Origin: Nocardioides eburneiflavus | GTDB lineage: Bacteria > Actinomycetota > Actinomycetes > Propionibacteriales > Nocardioidaceae | Assembly (NCBI RefSeq): GCF_004785795.1 | Contig: NZ_SRRO01000001.1 | Coordinates: forward strand, 4,588,001-4,652,000 | Direction of reading: 5' to 3' | DNA length: 64,000 nucleotides | In this document: in pieces, positions 18,148 to 27,433 of the stretch | Numbering within the stretch: position 1 is the first letter of the stretch | Layout: the number at the start of each line of letters is the position of its first letter | Notes under the pieces: generated by a model | Database searches by the model: none | What the model saw: only the letters and a program-made list of their open reading frames with translations | Told to the model about the DNA's origin: nothing | Made by a program: the position numbers and the translations under genes

Positions 18148-18960
18148 TCAGGCGCCGACCTCGAAGCGGGCGAACCGCGTCACGGTGGTGCCGGCCTCGT
18201 CCAGGACGGCCTTGACCGACTTCTTGGACTCGGTGACCGACTCCTGCTCGAGCAGCACGATCTCCTTGAAGAAGCCACCGAGGCGACCCTCGACGATCTT
18301 GGCGATCGCCTGCTCGGGCTTGCCCTCCTCGCGGGTCTTCTGCTCGGCGATCGAGCGCTCGGACTCCACGACGTCGGCCGGGACCTCGTCGCGGGTGAGG
18401 TACTGGGCCTTCATCGCCGCGATCTGCATCGCGGCGCCGCGCGCGGCGGCCTCGTCACCCTCGAACTCGACCAGCACGCCCACGGCGGGGGGCAGGTCGG
18501 CGGCACGCTTGTGCATGTAGGTGACGGTGGTGCCCTCGAAGTAGGCGACCTCGCCCAGCTCGATCTTCTCGCCGATGGTGATGGCCAGGTCCTGGACCAC
18601 CTCGCCCACGGTCTTGCCGTCGAGCTCCGCGGCCTTGAGGGCCTCGGTGTCGGTGGCCTTGACGTCGTTGGCGACCTCGGCGATCTGCTGCGCCTTGGCG
18701 ATGAAGTCCTCGTTCTTGGCGACGAAGTCGGTCTCGCTCTTGAGCTCGACCAGCGCGTTGCCGGCGGTGGCGACGAGGCCGGCGACGGCCTCGCGCTCGG
18801 CGCCGCGGGCGGCAGCCTTGGCGGCACCCTTGACGCGCAGCAGCTCGACGGCCTTGTCGAAGTCACCGTCCGTCTCCGTCAGCGCCTTCTTGCAGTCCAT
18901 CATCCCGGCCTGGGTCAGCTCACGGAGCTTCTTGACGTCGGCAGCGGTGAAGTTGGCCAT
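18148..18960 (-). CDS. tsf: Translation elongation factor Ts
   Basis: EF-Ts is the nucleotide exchange factor for EF-Tu. The 270-residue protein starts [20 protein letters not shown] and contains the diagnostic [12 protein letters not shown] and the EF-Tu-contacting [12 protein letters not shown]. The start is ATG 18960, preceded by GAAGGA. The frame is open further upstream to 19380, but that extension is low-complexity sequence antisense to rpsB and is not coding. It is co-transcribed with rpsB and ends at a strong hairpin. Confidence 0.97.
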   Translation of the reverse strand: MANFTAADVKKLRELTQAGMMDCKKALTETDGDFDKAVELLRVKGAAKAAARGAEREAVAGLVATAGNALVELKSETDFVAKNEDFIAKAQQIAEVANDVKATDTEALKAAELDGKTVGEVVQDLAITIGEKIELGEVAYFEGTTVTYMHKRAADLPPAVGVLVEFEGDEAAARGAAMQIAAMKAQYLTRDEVPADVVESERSIAEQKTREEGKPEQAIAKIVEGRLGGFFKEIVLLEQESVTESKKSVKAVLDEAGTTVTRFARFEVGA

Positions 18961-19075
18961 GATCGGTCCTTCTTCCTTCGATCCAGAGAGTTCAGCGTCC
19001 GGCTCCGCGAGCCGGCGCGTGGGGACGGTGCGGGGCGCCGGCCGCGGGCGGGGGCCAGCGACCGGCGCGACCGGC

Positions 19076-20089
19076 TCAGTCCTTCTTGTCGGCCTCGGCC
19101 TCGACGGCGGTCGCCTCGGCGGCCGGCTCCTCGGCAGCAGCCTCGGCGGGCGCCTCGGCAGCAGCGGTCTCGGCGGCAGGGGCCTCGGCAGGAGCGTCGG
19201 TCGCAGCCTCGGCGGCGGCCTCGGCCTGCGGGGCCTCGGCAGCGGCACCAGTGGCCTCGGAGGCCGGGGTCTCGGCGACAGCGTCACCGGTGGCGGCCGC
19301 AGCCGTCTTCTCGGCGTCGCCCTGGAGGAGCTCGCGCTCCCACTCGGCGAGCGGCTCCTCGGCGCCGACGGACTCGTCACCGTCGGTGGCCTTCGAACCC
19401 GATCGGGCCACGAGGCCCTCGGCGACGGCGTCAGCGACCACGCGGGTCAGCAGGCCGACCGCGCGGATGGCGTCGTCGTTGCCCGGGATCGGGAAGTCGA
19501 CGAGGTCGGGGTCGCAGTTGGAGTCGAGGATGCCGATGATCGGGATCCGCAGCTTGCGCGCCTCCTCGACGGCCAGGTGCTCCTTGTTGGTGTCGACGAT
19601 CCACACCGCGGAGGGGACCTTGGACATCTCGCGGATGCCGCCGAGGGTCTTCTCGAGCTTGGCGTGCTCCCGCTTCATCTGCAGGAGCTCCTTCTTGGTG
19701 CGACCCGAGCCGGCGACGGTGTCGAAGTCGACGTCGTCGAGCTCCTTGAGGCGGTTGATCCGCTGGTGCACCGTCTGGAAGTTGGTGAGCATGCCGCCGA
19801 GCCAACGCTGGTTGACGTAGGGCATGCCGACGCGCGTCGCCTGCTCGGCGATGGCCTCCTGGGCCTGCTTCTTGGTGCCGACGAACATGACGACGCCGCC
19901 CTTGGCGACCGTCTCCTTGACGAAGGCGTACGAGCGGTCGATGTAGGCGAGCGACTGCTGCAGGTCGATGATGTAGATGCCGTTGCGCTCGGTCATGATG
20001 AAGCGCTTCATCTTGGGGTTCCAGCGACGGGTCTGGTGACCGAAGTGGACGCCGCTCTCGAGCAGCTGGCGCATGGTGACGACTGCCAT
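19076..20089 (-). CDS. rpsB: 30S ribosomal protein S2 with long acidic C-terminal tail
   Basis: uS2 joins the small subunit late and is needed for mRNA binding. Residues 1 to about 245 are a normal S2: [20 protein letters not shown], then [14 protein letters not shown] and [13 protein letters not shown]. The remaining 80-odd residues are almost only Ala, Glu, Pro and Thr, an acidic disordered tail that makes the protein 337 residues instead of about 250. The start is ATG with an AGGAG site. Together with tsf it forms the classical rpsB-tsf operon. Confidence 0.96.
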   Translation of the reverse strand: MAVVTMRQLLESGVHFGHQTRRWNPKMKRFIMTERNGIYIIDLQQSLAYIDRSYAFVKETVAKGGVVMFVGTKKQAQEAIAEQATRVGMPYVNQRWLGGMLTNFQTVHQRINRLKELDDVDFDTVAGSGRTKKELLQMKREHAKLEKTLGGIREMSKVPSAVWIVDTNKEHLAVEEARKLRIPIIGILDSNCDPDLVDFPIPGNDDAIRAVGLLTRVVADAVAEGLVARSGSKATDGDESVGAEEPLAEWERELLQGDAEKTAAAATGDAVAETPASEATGAAAEAPQAEAAAEAATDAPAEAPAAETAAAEAPAEAAAEEPAAEATAVEAEADKKD

Positions 20090-20509
20090 GGGTTCTCCTG
20101 TTGTTGCGGAGGCGCTCGCCGACGTGCCCGACCTTGATGCAGGTGCGGACCGGGAGCGGACTCCTGTTGGTTTTCAGTTGCTGCGCCCGGCGGGTGCCGG
20201 GAGCCCTGACGCTCGCGCGCCGGTCCGATCCGCAGCGGTGGAGCTGGCGGAACTGAGGACCGACGCCCACGGGCGGTCCGGAACCAGGGATGCATTCCGA
20301 CGCGGTCAGCGAGCGTGCGAAGTCAGTCCGTGAGGACTGCTCCGGACATCGTAGGCCCTCCGTTCCCGCATCGGCGAATCCGGGTGAGGCCGTCGTCACG
20401 ACACCGGCCGAGCGGGGATCCGGTGGCCGCGAACCGTCCACAGCCGCCCCTGTCGGCGGGTCGTCCACAGACGCGCGGGGCGTGCGTCGCAGGTGGGCCC
20501 GACAGGGGC
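20090..20509. other. Long intergenic region: rpsB leader and M23 promoter side
   Basis: This is a 420-bp region without a gene. The rpsB-side promoter may be the minus-strand box TACGAT at 20348-20353, which would give an untranslated leader of about 250 nt before rpsB with several GC-rich inverted repeats. The M23-side end holds two DnaA-box-like motifs (20434-20442 and 20461-20469). A leader of this length suggests possible S2 autoregulation, as in other bacteria, but no conserved leader structure could be verified by eye. Confidence 0.4.
20434..20470 (+). promoter_or_regulatory. Pair of DnaA-box-like motifs upstream of M23 gene
   Basis: CCGTCCACA (20434-20442) and TCGTCCACA (20461-20469) both fit the relaxed Streptomyces DnaA box (T/C)(T/C)(G/A/C)TCCACA. 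They are spaced 27 bp apart in direct orientation. The same arrangement occurs upstream of yraN at 25431-25467. Confidence 0.4.
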
Positions 20510-20515
20510 GACGAT
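20510..20515 (+). promoter_or_regulatory. -10 box GACGAT, 6 nt before ATG 20522
   Basis: A weaker box (G at the first position) at the spacing seen for other leaderless genes here. It supports ATG 20522, which directly begins a signal peptide. Confidence 0.4.
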
Positions 20516-20521
20516 CGCCCG

Positions 20522-21097
20522 ATGCGCGCCCTCCTGTCCGTCGCCCTCACGGTCCTGGTGCTGCTCGGCTCCTCCCCTGCCACGTCGGCGTCGGAGGACC
20601 AGGGTGGGATGTGGCCGCTCGACCCCGAGCCCGAGGTGGTGCGGGGATTCGAACCGCCCCCGCACCCGTACGCCCCCGGGCACCGCGGCGCCGACCTCGC
20701 CGGCTCGCCGGGGCAGGCGGTGCGGGCCGCGCTCGCCGGGACCGTCGGCTTCGCGGGGTCGATCGGGGGCAAGCCCGTGGTCACCGTGGTGCACGGGAGC
20801 CGGCGTACGACCTACGAGCCCGTCGCCGCCTCCGTCGAGCGCGGCCAGAGCGTGATGGCCGGCGACGTCCTCGGGCGGCTCGTCGTCACCGACAGCCACT
20901 GCTTCCCCGCGGCGTGCCTGCACTGGGGCCTGATCGCGGGTCGCGGCGCGGACGAGGCGTACCTCGACCCGCTCACCCTCGTCGGCGGCGGGCCCGTACG
21001 GCTCCTGCCGCTGTGGCGCGACGAGCCCGTCACCCCGCGTCTCCCCTGGGCTCCGCCGCTCGAGGCGTGGAGGCGCCCGGTGGACTCCCTGGTCTGA
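20522..21097 (+). CDS. Secreted M23 (LytM-like) peptidase-domain protein
   Basis: The 191-residue exported protein has a signal peptide at residues 1-23 followed by a single LytM domain: the HxxxD zinc motif HRGAD (His54, Asp58) and the distal motif ACLHWGL (132-138). Active M23 enzymes have HxH at the distal site; here the first position is Cys132 and the second His134. The CLHWG form recurs in actinobacterial proteins of this family, so this may be a stable subfamily and not decay. A role in peptidoglycan hydrolysis or as a hydrolase regulator is inferred. It converges on xerC. Confidence 0.8.
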   Translation: MRALLSVALTVLVLLGSSPATSASEDQGGMWPLDPEPEVVRGFEPPPHPYAPGHRGADLAGSPGQAVRAALAGTVGFAGSIGGKPVVTVVHGSRRTTYEPVAASVERGQSVMAGDVLGRLVVTDSHCFPAACLHWGLIAGRGADEAYLDPLTLVGGGPVRLLPLWRDEPVTPRLPWAPPLEAWRRPVDSLV

Positions 21098-21101
21098 TCC
21101 G

Positions 21102-21160
21102 GGTCTCGGTACGAGCCGGTCGCCGCCTCGTCCCTCGGCGGCGCGGCTCACTCGACCACC
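21102..21160. repeat. Dispersed GGTCTCG...CTCGACCACC intergenic repeat
   Basis: A 59-bp segment in the 91-bp gap between the convergent M23 and xerC genes starts GGTCTCGGTACGAGCC and ends CTCGACCACC. It resembles short palindromic repeats that I associate with Nocardioides intergenic regions; a similar element lies at 57952-58006. A perfect 12-bp palindrome AGCGGATCCGCT (21164-21175) follows. Confidence 0.45.
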
Positions 21161-21188
21161 ATCAGCGGATCCGCTTGCGCGTCTCCGC

Positions 21189-22130
21189 TCAGGCCCGCGG
21201 GTGGGCCTGCTGGTAGGCCCGTCGCAAGCGGTCGGTCGTCACGTGCGTGTAGAGCTGGGTCGTGGCGAGCGAGGCGTGCCCGAGCAGCTCCTGCACCGAC
21301 CGGAGGTCGGCCCCGCCCTCGAGCAGGTGGGTTGCCGCCGTGTGGCGCAGGCCGTGCGGCCCGATGTCGGGCGCCCCGGGGACGTCGGCGATCCGGCGGT
21401 GCACCAGGTCGCGGACGGCACGCTGGTCGATGCGCCGACCGCGGACGCCGAGGAAGAGCGCCGGCCCGGATCCCTCCACGCGCAGGGACGGACGTCCGCC
21501 GGCCAACCAGCGGTCGACCGCGCGGCCGGCCGGGACGCCGTAGGGCACCGAACGCTCCTTGCGGCCCTTGCCGAAGACGCGCACGACACGGCGCTCGCCG
21601 TCGACGTCGTCGATGTCGAGGCCGACCAGCTCACCGACCCGGACGCCCGTCGCGTAGAGGAGCTCGAGCATCGCGACGTCGCGCAGGCCGACAGCCGTGC
21701 CGTCGTCGGCCCGGGCCGCCGCCGACCGGATCAGCGCCTCGGCCTCGTCGGCGCGCAGGACGGGCGGGAGGGTCTTGTGCTTCTTGGGCGAGCCCAGCGC
21801 CGCGCCGGTGTCCGTCGGGACGCGACCGGTGCGGTGGAGCCACGCGGTGAAGACCCGCGCGGCCGTGGCGCGGCGCGCGATCGTCGTCCGGCTGCGACCG
21901 GTGGTCTGCAGCTTGGCCAGCCAGCTGCGGAGGGCGCGCAGGTCGAGGTCGGCGACGTCGTCGATGCCCAGGCGTACGCAGTGGTCGAGCAGCCCGGCGA
22001 TGTCGCCGAGGTAGGCGCGGACCGTGTGCGGGGCGAGGTCGCGCTCGGACACGAGGTGGCGCTCGTAGTCGCCGAGCAGCCGGACCAGCTGCTCGGGCAG
22101 GCCGTCGACCTCGTCCGTGCTGTCGCTCAC
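21189..22130 (-). CDS. xerC: Tyrosine recombinase XerC
   Basis: XerC with XerD resolves chromosome dimers at dif near the division septum. The 313-residue protein has the SAM-like N-domain (about 15-105) and a complete catalytic set: Arg164 (GVRVGEL), Lys188 (FGKGRKER), His259 and Arg262 ([12 protein letters not shown]), His285 ([15 protein letters not shown]) and nucleophile Tyr294. GTG 22130 is chosen from the -10 box 6 bp upstream; the open frame extends 39 bp further. Its position next to dprA and comM-like genes is common. The xerC or xerD identity rests on this context. Confidence 0.92.
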   Translation of the reverse strand: MSDSTDEVDGLPEQLVRLLGDYERHLVSERDLAPHTVRAYLGDIAGLLDHCVRLGIDDVADLDLRALRSWLAKLQTTGRSRTTIARRATAARVFTAWLHRTGRVPTDTGAALGSPKKHKTLPPVLRADEAEALIRSAAARADDGTAVGLRDVAMLELLYATGVRVGELVGLDIDDVDGERRVVRVFGKGRKERSVPYGVPAGRAVDRWLAGGRPSLRVEGSGPALFLGVRGRRIDQRAVRDLVHRRIADVPGAPDIGPHGLRHTAATHLLEGGADLRSVQELLGHASLATTQLYTHVTTDRLRRAYQQAHPRA

Positions 22131-22136
22131 CCCCGC

Positions 22137-22142
22137 ATCGTA
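22137..22142 (-). promoter_or_regulatory. -10 box TACGAT, 6 nt before GTG 22130
   Basis: Minus-strand TACGAT-N6-GTG in the short gap after the dprA stop (22159) gives xerC its own leaderless promoter. Confidence 0.55.
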
Positions 22143-22158
22143 GGTGCGTCCGGGCGCC

Positions 22159-23343
22159 TCATCCGGCACCTGCGAGTCGCCAGCCGCCGTCGATCCGTCG
22201 GACGAAGCCCTTGGCCTCGAGCCGGCTGAGCGCGCCCATGGTGTCGCGGGCGTGGAGCAGGCTCAGGCTCGCGATGGCGTCCACGGCCAGGGGCGCCGCG
22301 GGAGGCACCTGTTCGAGCACCCGGCGCTCGACGGCACTCAGGCGGTCACGCGGCCGCTCGGGGCCGCGCGGCACCTCGACGAGGTGCTCGCCCGACTCAC
22401 CGACGACCTCGAGCACCTCGGAGCCGTGGGTGACGAGGGTGGCGCCGCCGCGGCGCAGGCACTGGTGCACGCCCGCCGAGCTGTAGCTCGTGACCGGGCC
22501 CGGCACGCCCATCACGGCGCGGCTCATCTGTTCGGCCCACCCCACGGTGTTGAGGGCGCCGCTGCGCAGGGCTGCCTCCACGAGCACCGTGCCGCGCGTG
22601 AGCGCCGCGATCAGGCGATTGCGGGCCAGGAAGCGCAGCTGCGTCGGTCCGGACCCGGGCGGTTGCTCGGACACCACGGCGTACTGGTCTGCCAGGTGGG
22701 CCAGGAGCGGGCGGTTCTGCTCCGGGTAGATCCGGTCCACGCCGCAGGCGAGCACCGCCACTGTGGCGCCGCCGGCACGGAGTGCTGCGTCGTGGGCGAC
22801 GAAGTCGATGCCGAGTGCGCCGCCCGACACCACGGGCACACCGGACAGGGCGAGGTGGCCTGAGATCGCGCGTGCGGTCTCGACGCCGTAGACCGAGGCC
22901 GCCCTGGAGCCGACCACCGCGACCGAGCGGGCCAGCTCGGTCAGTGGCATCGGGCCGCGCACCCAGATGCCGGGCGGGGTGCCACCGAAGGTGACGGGCT
23001 CGCCCTCGCGGCCGTCCTCCGAAGCCCCGGACCGGTGGTCGAGCTGGTCGACCTGGTCGAGGTCGTCGAGCCCGGGCGGCCACTCGGCGTCGCCGGGCAC
23101 CACGAAGCGGATGCCTCGTTGCTCGGCCCGCTCGAGCTCACGCGCCGGGTCGACCTCGCCCAACCTCTCCGCGAGGCCGCTGCCGGGCTTGGGCACCAGC
23201 TGCTCGCCCAGCGCCCGCTGCGGGCCGAGGGCGCGGACCAGCCGCGAGGTGGTGATGTCGCCTGGCTCGACCCCGACGCTCAACACGACCCGGGCGAGCC
23301 GGTCGGCCTCGGTCGGGCTGCCGGTGCTCCGCAACCCGCTCAT
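22159..23343 (-). CDS. dprA: DNA-processing protein DprA (Smf)
   Basis: DprA binds single-stranded DNA and loads RecA during uptake of DNA. The 394-residue protein has an N-terminal helical region, the Rossmann-like core with [33 protein letters not shown] and [11 protein letters not shown], and a C-terminal winged-helix domain ([20 protein letters not shown]). ATG 23343 overlaps the stop of the comM-like gene by 4 bp, so the two are translationally coupled. No other competence genes are visible in the window. The frame is open further upstream, but only as antisense to comM. Confidence 0.94.
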   Translation of the reverse strand: MSGLRSTGSPTEADRLARVVLSVGVEPGDITTSRLVRALGPQRALGEQLVPKPGSGLAERLGEVDPARELERAEQRGIRFVVPGDAEWPPGLDDLDQVDQLDHRSGASEDGREGEPVTFGGTPPGIWVRGPMPLTELARSVAVVGSRAASVYGVETARAISGHLALSGVPVVSGGALGIDFVAHDAALRAGGATVAVLACGVDRIYPEQNRPLLAHLADQYAVVSEQPPGSGPTQLRFLARNRLIAALTRGTVLVEAALRSGALNTVGWAEQMSRAVMGVPGPVTSYSSAGVHQCLRRGGATLVTHGSEVLEVVGESGEHLVEVPRGPERPRDRLSAVERRVLEQVPPAAPLAVDAIASLSLLHARDTMGALSRLEAKGFVRRIDGGWRLAGAG

Positions 23344-24944
23344 GACGCGGCCACCGCGACGACCCGTGCCGGCAGGCTCCGCGCCGGATCGCTCGAGCGC
23401 AGGGCCAGGGCGAGCGCGGCCTCCTCCCTCCCGGGACGCGACACCCCGGCGCAGTCGGCGACCGTCCACGCCAGCCGCTGGACGCGGGTCAGCCCGCGAC
23501 GGGTGAGCCTGCCGTCGGCCAGCTCCTGGTCCACGAGGGCCTGCCCCTCCCGGGTGAGGGGCCACCGCGTCTCGATCACGGGACCGGGGACGGCGGCATT
23601 GAGCATCCAGTCGCAGTCGCGGAAGCGCCGAGCCTGCCGCTGGCGGGCCTCGGTCACCCGGGCGCGGACGTCGGCCGAGGACTCGCTGGGCGGCGCGTAG
23701 GCGACCTGCGGCATCCGGGCCTGCGGGCGGACCTCCATCCAGATGTCGACCCGGTCGACGATCGGGCCGCTGAGCTTGCGCAGGTAGTGCTGACGCTGGA
23801 CGGGGCTGCACTCGCACGCGCCGCCCGACAGGCCGTGGTACCGGCCACAGGGACAGGAGTTGGCTGCGAGGACGACCAGCGAGCGAGCGGGATAGGTCGC
23901 GGACTCCTCGCCGCGAGCGATCGTCACCTCACCGCACTCCATCGGCTGCCGCATGGCCTCGACGACGTCGGCGCGGAAGTGCGGGAACTCGTCGAGGAAC
24001 AGCACCCCGTGGTGGGCGAGGCTCACCTGCCCCGGGCGCACCCGACCCGTGCCGCCGCCGAGCACGCTGGCGCCACTGGCCGAGTGGTGCGGCGCGTACC
24101 AGGGTGGGCGCCGCAGCAGTCCCGATCCGTCGGGCAGCGTGCCGGCGACCGAGTGCAGCGCGGTGACCTCGAGCGACTGCTCGGTCGTCAGGTCGGGGAG
24201 GATCGTGGGGATCCGCTCGGCGACGGACGTCTTGCCCGAGCCGCGCGGCCCGACGAGCATCAGGGGGTGCCCGCCCGCGGCGGCCACCTCGACGGCGTAG
24301 CGGACGTCCTCGAGCCCGTCGACGTCACTGAGATCGACAGCGGCGAGCCGGTCCTCGCCCCGCCACGTCGCCAGGGGGCTCGCGGAGGGCGCGACCACCG
24401 GCGACGCCTCCGGCACCTCCGCCCCGCGGAGCACCGCCGAGACCTGTGCCAGTGACCTGACGCCGAAGACCGTCATGCCCGGCACCAGGGACGCCTCGAC
24501 CGCCTGCGGCTCCGGCACGAACACGCGCGTCAACCCGTGGGCGGCTGCCGCGATCACCATCGGGAGCACGCCCGGGACCGGGCGCAGGCCGCCCGAGACC
24601 GAGAGCTCCCCCACGAACGCCCACCCCTCGAGCAGGTCGGCGGTCAGGTCCTTGCAGGACGTGTCCGCGGCCAGCACGGCGACGGCGATGGCCAGGTCGT
24701 AGTGGGTGCCGCCCTTGGGGAGGTCGGCCGGCGAGAGCAGGACCGTGACCCGCTTGGTCGCCGGCCAGCGCCCGCAGTCGTTGTTGATGGCCATCCGCAC
24801 CCGGTCGCGGGCCTCGGAGAGACTCTTGTCGACGCGGCCCACCAAGGTGGTGCCGACGACTCCGGGCGAGACATCGACCTGCACGTCGATCACGTGTCCG
24901 TCGGCTCCCTTGAGGGCCAGGGAGCGGGCCGTCGCGAAGGCCAT
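23340..24944 (-). CDS. comM: YifB/ComM-family Mg-chelatase-like AAA ATPase
   Basis: This 534-residue protein has an N-terminal Lon-like segment (MAFATARSLALKGADGHVID), Walker A GPRGSGKT, Walker B VLFLDEF, a cysteine cluster CPCGRYHGLSGGACECS, and the C-terminal Mg-chelatase ATPase domain. ComM proteins are hexameric helicases that promote branch migration during integration of donor DNA. The start is ATG 24944, which overlaps the yraN stop. The order yraN-comM-dprA is a conserved DNA-processing block. Confidence 0.92.
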   Translation of the reverse strand: MAFATARSLALKGADGHVIDVQVDVSPGVVGTTLVGRVDKSLSEARDRVRMAINNDCGRWPATKRVTVLLSPADLPKGGTHYDLAIAVAVLAADTSCKDLTADLLEGWAFVGELSVSGGLRPVPGVLPMVIAAAAHGLTRVFVPEPQAVEASLVPGMTVFGVRSLAQVSAVLRGAEVPEASPVVAPSASPLATWRGEDRLAAVDLSDVDGLEDVRYAVEVAAAGGHPLMLVGPRGSGKTSVAERIPTILPDLTTEQSLEVTALHSVAGTLPDGSGLLRRPPWYAPHHSASGASVLGGGTGRVRPGQVSLAHHGVLFLDEFPHFRADVVEAMRQPMECGEVTIARGEESATYPARSLVVLAANSCPCGRYHGLSGGACECSPVQRQHYLRKLSGPIVDRVDIWMEVRPQARMPQVAYAPPSESSADVRARVTEARQRQARRFRDCDWMLNAAVPGPVIETRWPLTREGQALVDQELADGRLTRRGLTRVQRLAWTVADCAGVSRPGREEAALALALRSSDPARSLPARVVAVAAS

Positions 24945-25345
24945 CAGCCGGCCCCCTCGACGTGCTCGATCTCGACGGGGAGCCCGGGCGGGGCCAGGAC
25001 CCCGACCATGTCGATCCGGACGTCGTCGGGATGGCAGTCGTGCACCCGCAGCCACCGGGCGGCCAGGCGCCGCAACCGGTCGAGCTTGCGCTGGTCGATG
25101 GCCTCCAGCGGGGTTCCGTAGGCGGTGGAGGTGCGGGTCTTCACCTCGCAGACGACGAGCACCCGGCCGTCCCGCAGCACGAGGTCGATCTCGCCGGCGT
25201 CGCAGCGCCAGTTGCGGTCGATCACCTCCATGCCGAGTCCGGTCAGGTGTCGTGCCGCGATGGCCTCACCGCGCTGGCCCAGCAGGCGCTTGCGCTCGGT
25301 GGCAGGGTCGCGGGCGAACGGGGACGCGCTGACGGGTCGGGCCAT
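24944..25345 (-). CDS. yraN: UPF0102 (YraN) endonuclease-like protein
   Basis: The 133-residue protein has the restriction-endonuclease-like core LGQRGEAIAARHLTGLGM, DAGEIDLVLRDG and VCEVKTRTS, the D...ExK pattern of PD-(D/E)XK nucleases. Its function is not settled; it travels with comM and dprA. The start is ATG 25345 with GGAAGG at ribosome-binding distance. Two DnaA-box-like motifs lie 85 bp upstream. Confidence 0.9.
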   Translation of the reverse strand: MARPVSASPFARDPATERKRLLGQRGEAIAARHLTGLGMEVIDRNWRCDAGEIDLVLRDGRVLVVCEVKTRTSTAYGTPLEAIDQRKLDRLRRLAARWLRVHDCHPDDVRIDMVGVLAPPGLPVEIEHVEGAG

Positions 25346-25430
25346 CTGGGTGCCTTCCGGGTCGTACGGGATCGGGAAGGCACCAGCACACCGCGACGCA
25401 CCGACGGCGGTGGACCGCGCGGTGCGGCGG

Positions 25431-25467
25431 CTGTGGAGGACGGCTCCTGGGAGGCGCCTGTGGACGA
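25431..25467 (-). promoter_or_regulatory. Pair of DnaA-box-like motifs upstream of yraN-comM-dprA
   Basis: Reading on the minus strand, TCGTCCACA (25459-25467) and TCCTCCACA (25432-25440) are direct repeats 27 bp apart, followed by yraN. The rest of the 170-bp gap between DUF2469 and yraN shows nothing else recognised. Confidence 0.4.
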
Positions 25468-25515
25468 TTCGTGGTCCTCGACCCGGCGGCGCGCCGCGTC
25501 GACCCGGACCGAACG

Positions 25516-25824
25516 TCAGTCCTTCGGCGGGTCGATCTCCTGGGCCGCCAGCTCCTCGACGTTGACGTCCTTGAAGGTCAGCACCTTCACGTTCTTGGCG
25601 AAGCGGGCGGGCCGGTACATGTCCCACACCCACGCGTCGCTCATCGACACCTCGAAGAACACGTCGCCGCTCTCCGAACGGGCCTTCACGTCGACCTGGT
25701 TGCAGAGGTAGAAGCGGCGGTCGGTCTCCACGACGTACTTGAAGATGCCCACGACGTCGCGGTACTCGCGATAGAGGGTGAGCTCCATCTCGGTCTCGTA
25801 CTTCTCGAGATCCTCGGCGCTCAT
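25516..25824 (-). CDS. DUF2469 family protein
   Basis: This 102-residue protein, MSAEDLEKYETEMELTLYRE at its start, is highly conserved in actinobacteria, where it always follows rnhB. It is rich in aromatic and charged residues, with no signal peptide or membrane helix. Its ATG overlaps the rnhB stop by 4 bp. The function is unknown. Confidence 0.93.
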   Translation of the reverse strand: MSAEDLEKYETEMELTLYREYRDVVGIFKYVVETDRRFYLCNQVDVKARSESGDVFFEVSMSDAWVWDMYRPARFAKNVKVLTFKDVNVEELAAQEIDPPKD

Positions 25825-26585
25825 GCGTCCTCCTCCACGGTGTCGGCCCCCGGTGCCGGCTGGTCCTGCCCGAGACTAGTGGCCGGGTCCAGCGCCGGCT
25901 CGGGCATCGGCTCGAGACCCGCCGCGCGGCGTACGTTGACGAACCGCATCCGGTGGACCGGCGAGGGGCCGTGCTCGGCGAGGGCGGCCTCGTGCTCGGA
26001 GGTGATGTAGCCCTTGTGCGTCCGGAAGTCGTACGCCGGCCAGTCGTCGTGCATGCCGACCATGAGCCGGTCACGCGTCACCTTGGCGATGACCGAGGCC
26101 GCGGCGATGCAGGCGGCGACCCGGTCGCCCTTCCACACCGCGAGGCCGGGGACCCCGAGCCCGTCGACGGGGAACCCGTCGGTCAGCACGTACGACGGGC
26201 GCGTCGACAGCCGGGCGACCGCCCGGCGGAGCGCCTCGACGTTGGCGACGTGCATGCCGAGCCGGTCGCACTCCTCGCTGTCGATGACCACGACCGACCA
26301 CGCCTGGGCCCGGCGCACGACCTGGGCGTAGACCCGTTCGCGCGCGGCCTCGGTCAGCAGCTTGCTGTCCGCCAGGCCCGGGACGATCCCCGCCTTCCCC
26401 GGCGGCAGGATCACCGCGCCGGCGACCAGCGGACCCGCGCACGCCCCACGACCGGCCTCGTCGACGCCCGCGATCGGCTCGAGGCCGGCCCGGCGCAGGG
26501 CGCGCTCGTAGCCGTAGATCCCGGCGTCGCGGCGCACGGTCACCCCGCCGGGCAGGGGCGGCGGCAGGTGTGACGCGGAGGTCAC
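25821..26585 (-). CDS. rnhB: Ribonuclease HII
   Basis: RNase HII removes ribonucleotides and RNA-DNA hybrids from DNA. In the 254-residue protein the metal ligands Asp42-Glu43 lie in GVDEAGRGACAGPL, a third Asp in VLTDGFPVD, and the family motif ASVIAKVTRD follows. The C-terminal 30 residues are a Pro/Ala-rich tail. The GTG start at 26585 overlaps the lepB TGA. The frame is open upstream through lepB but is only an antisense shadow there. lepB-rnhB-DUF2469 form one operon. Confidence 0.95.
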   Translation of the reverse strand: MTSASHLPPPLPGGVTVRRDAGIYGYERALRRAGLEPIAGVDEAGRGACAGPLVAGAVILPPGKAGIVPGLADSKLLTEAARERVYAQVVRRAQAWSVVVIDSEECDRLGMHVANVEALRRAVARLSTRPSYVLTDGFPVDGLGVPGLAVWKGDRVAACIAAASVIAKVTRDRLMVGMHDDWPAYDFRTHKGYITSEHEAALAEHGPSPVHRMRFVNVRRAAGLEPMPEPALDPATSLGQDQPAPGADTVEEDA

Positions 26586-27427
26586 GGTGACGGGTCCGGC
26601 ACGTCCTCGAACGTGGCCGGACGGGTGTCCCAGCGGAAGCGGTCGGCGGGCCACAGGAGGACGAAGACCTTGCCGACGACCAGGTCGACCGGGACGAACT
26701 CGTCGCCGGGCACGCACTCGGTCTCGTCGGACTGGCACATCTTCTGGGAGGAGTCGGCCGAGCGCGAACGGTTGTCGCCCATGACGAAGATGTGGCCGTC
26801 GGGGATGGGCCCGACCGACCACTTCTCGTCGCACGCACCGTTGGTCGGCATCGGGCCGTTGCACGCCGCGCCGCCGCGCTTGACGTAGGCGCCCTCCACG
26901 AGCGGCTGCCCGTTGACCATCAGGCGGCCCCGGTCGTCGCAGCACTCGATCGTGTCACCGGCGACACCGATGACGCGCTTCACCAGGTGTCCGCCGGTCG
27001 GGTAGAGGCCGATCTTGGCCATCACCTTCGCGACCGGGTTGGTCGGACCCGCGGAGTCCATCGGTGGGAGCCAGCCGCCGGGGTCCTTGAAGACCACGAC
27101 GTCGCCTCGCTCGGGCGCCTCGTCGCCCCAGTAGGAGACCTTCTGGATCAGGATCCGGTCGTTGAGGATCAGTCCCGGCTCCATCGACTCCGAGGGGATG
27201 TAGAAGGCCTGCACGAAGAAGGTCTTGATGACCACGGCCAGCACCAGGGCGACCCCGAGCAGCAGGATCGTCTCCTGCCACAACGGCAGCTGCTTGCGCT
27301 TGCTGCGGCGCGACTTCCGCTCGCCGGCACCGCTCACCACGTCATCCCCCACAGGCTCCACCGAACGCGACGACCGCGGTTCCTCGTCCATCGAGACAGA
27401 CGTGGAACCGCGGTCATCAGAAGTCAC
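26582..27427 (-). CDS. lepB: Signal peptidase I
   Basis: LepB removes signal peptides from Sec and Tat substrates at the outer face of the membrane. The 281-residue protein has a Ser/Arg-rich cytoplasmic N-terminus (1-48), one membrane anchor (about 50-70), the nucleophile Ser81 in YIPSESM, the general base Lys150 in LVKRVIG, and GDNRSRSADS. Two insertions with pairs of Cys (ECCDD; CNGPMPTNGAC) are typical of actinobacterial forms. The GTG start follows a leaderless promoter. Confidence 0.95.
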   Translation of the reverse strand: MTSDDRGSTSVSMDEEPRSSRSVEPVGDDVVSGAGERKSRRSKRKQLPLWQETILLLGVALVLAVVIKTFFVQAFYIPSESMEPGLILNDRILIQKVSYWGDEAPERGDVVVFKDPGGWLPPMDSAGPTNPVAKVMAKIGLYPTGGHLVKRVIGVAGDTIECCDDRGRLMVNGQPLVEGAYVKRGGAACNGPMPTNGACDEKWSVGPIPDGHIFVMGDNRSRSADSSQKMCQSDETECVPGDEFVPVDLVVGKVFVLLWPADRFRWDTRPATFEDVPDPSP

Positions 27428-27433
27428 TCGCAG

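Noticed and set aside
18961..19380. N-terminal extension of EF-Ts
   Set aside because: The open frame continues upstream of tsf, but the standard EF-Ts N-terminus with a ribosome-binding site starts at 18960 and the extension is antisense-like low-complexity sequence within rpsB.
20641..20665. GGATTCGAACC, similar to a tRNA T-loop
   Set aside because: The flanking bases do not pair as a T-stem and the site lies inside the M23 coding sequence.
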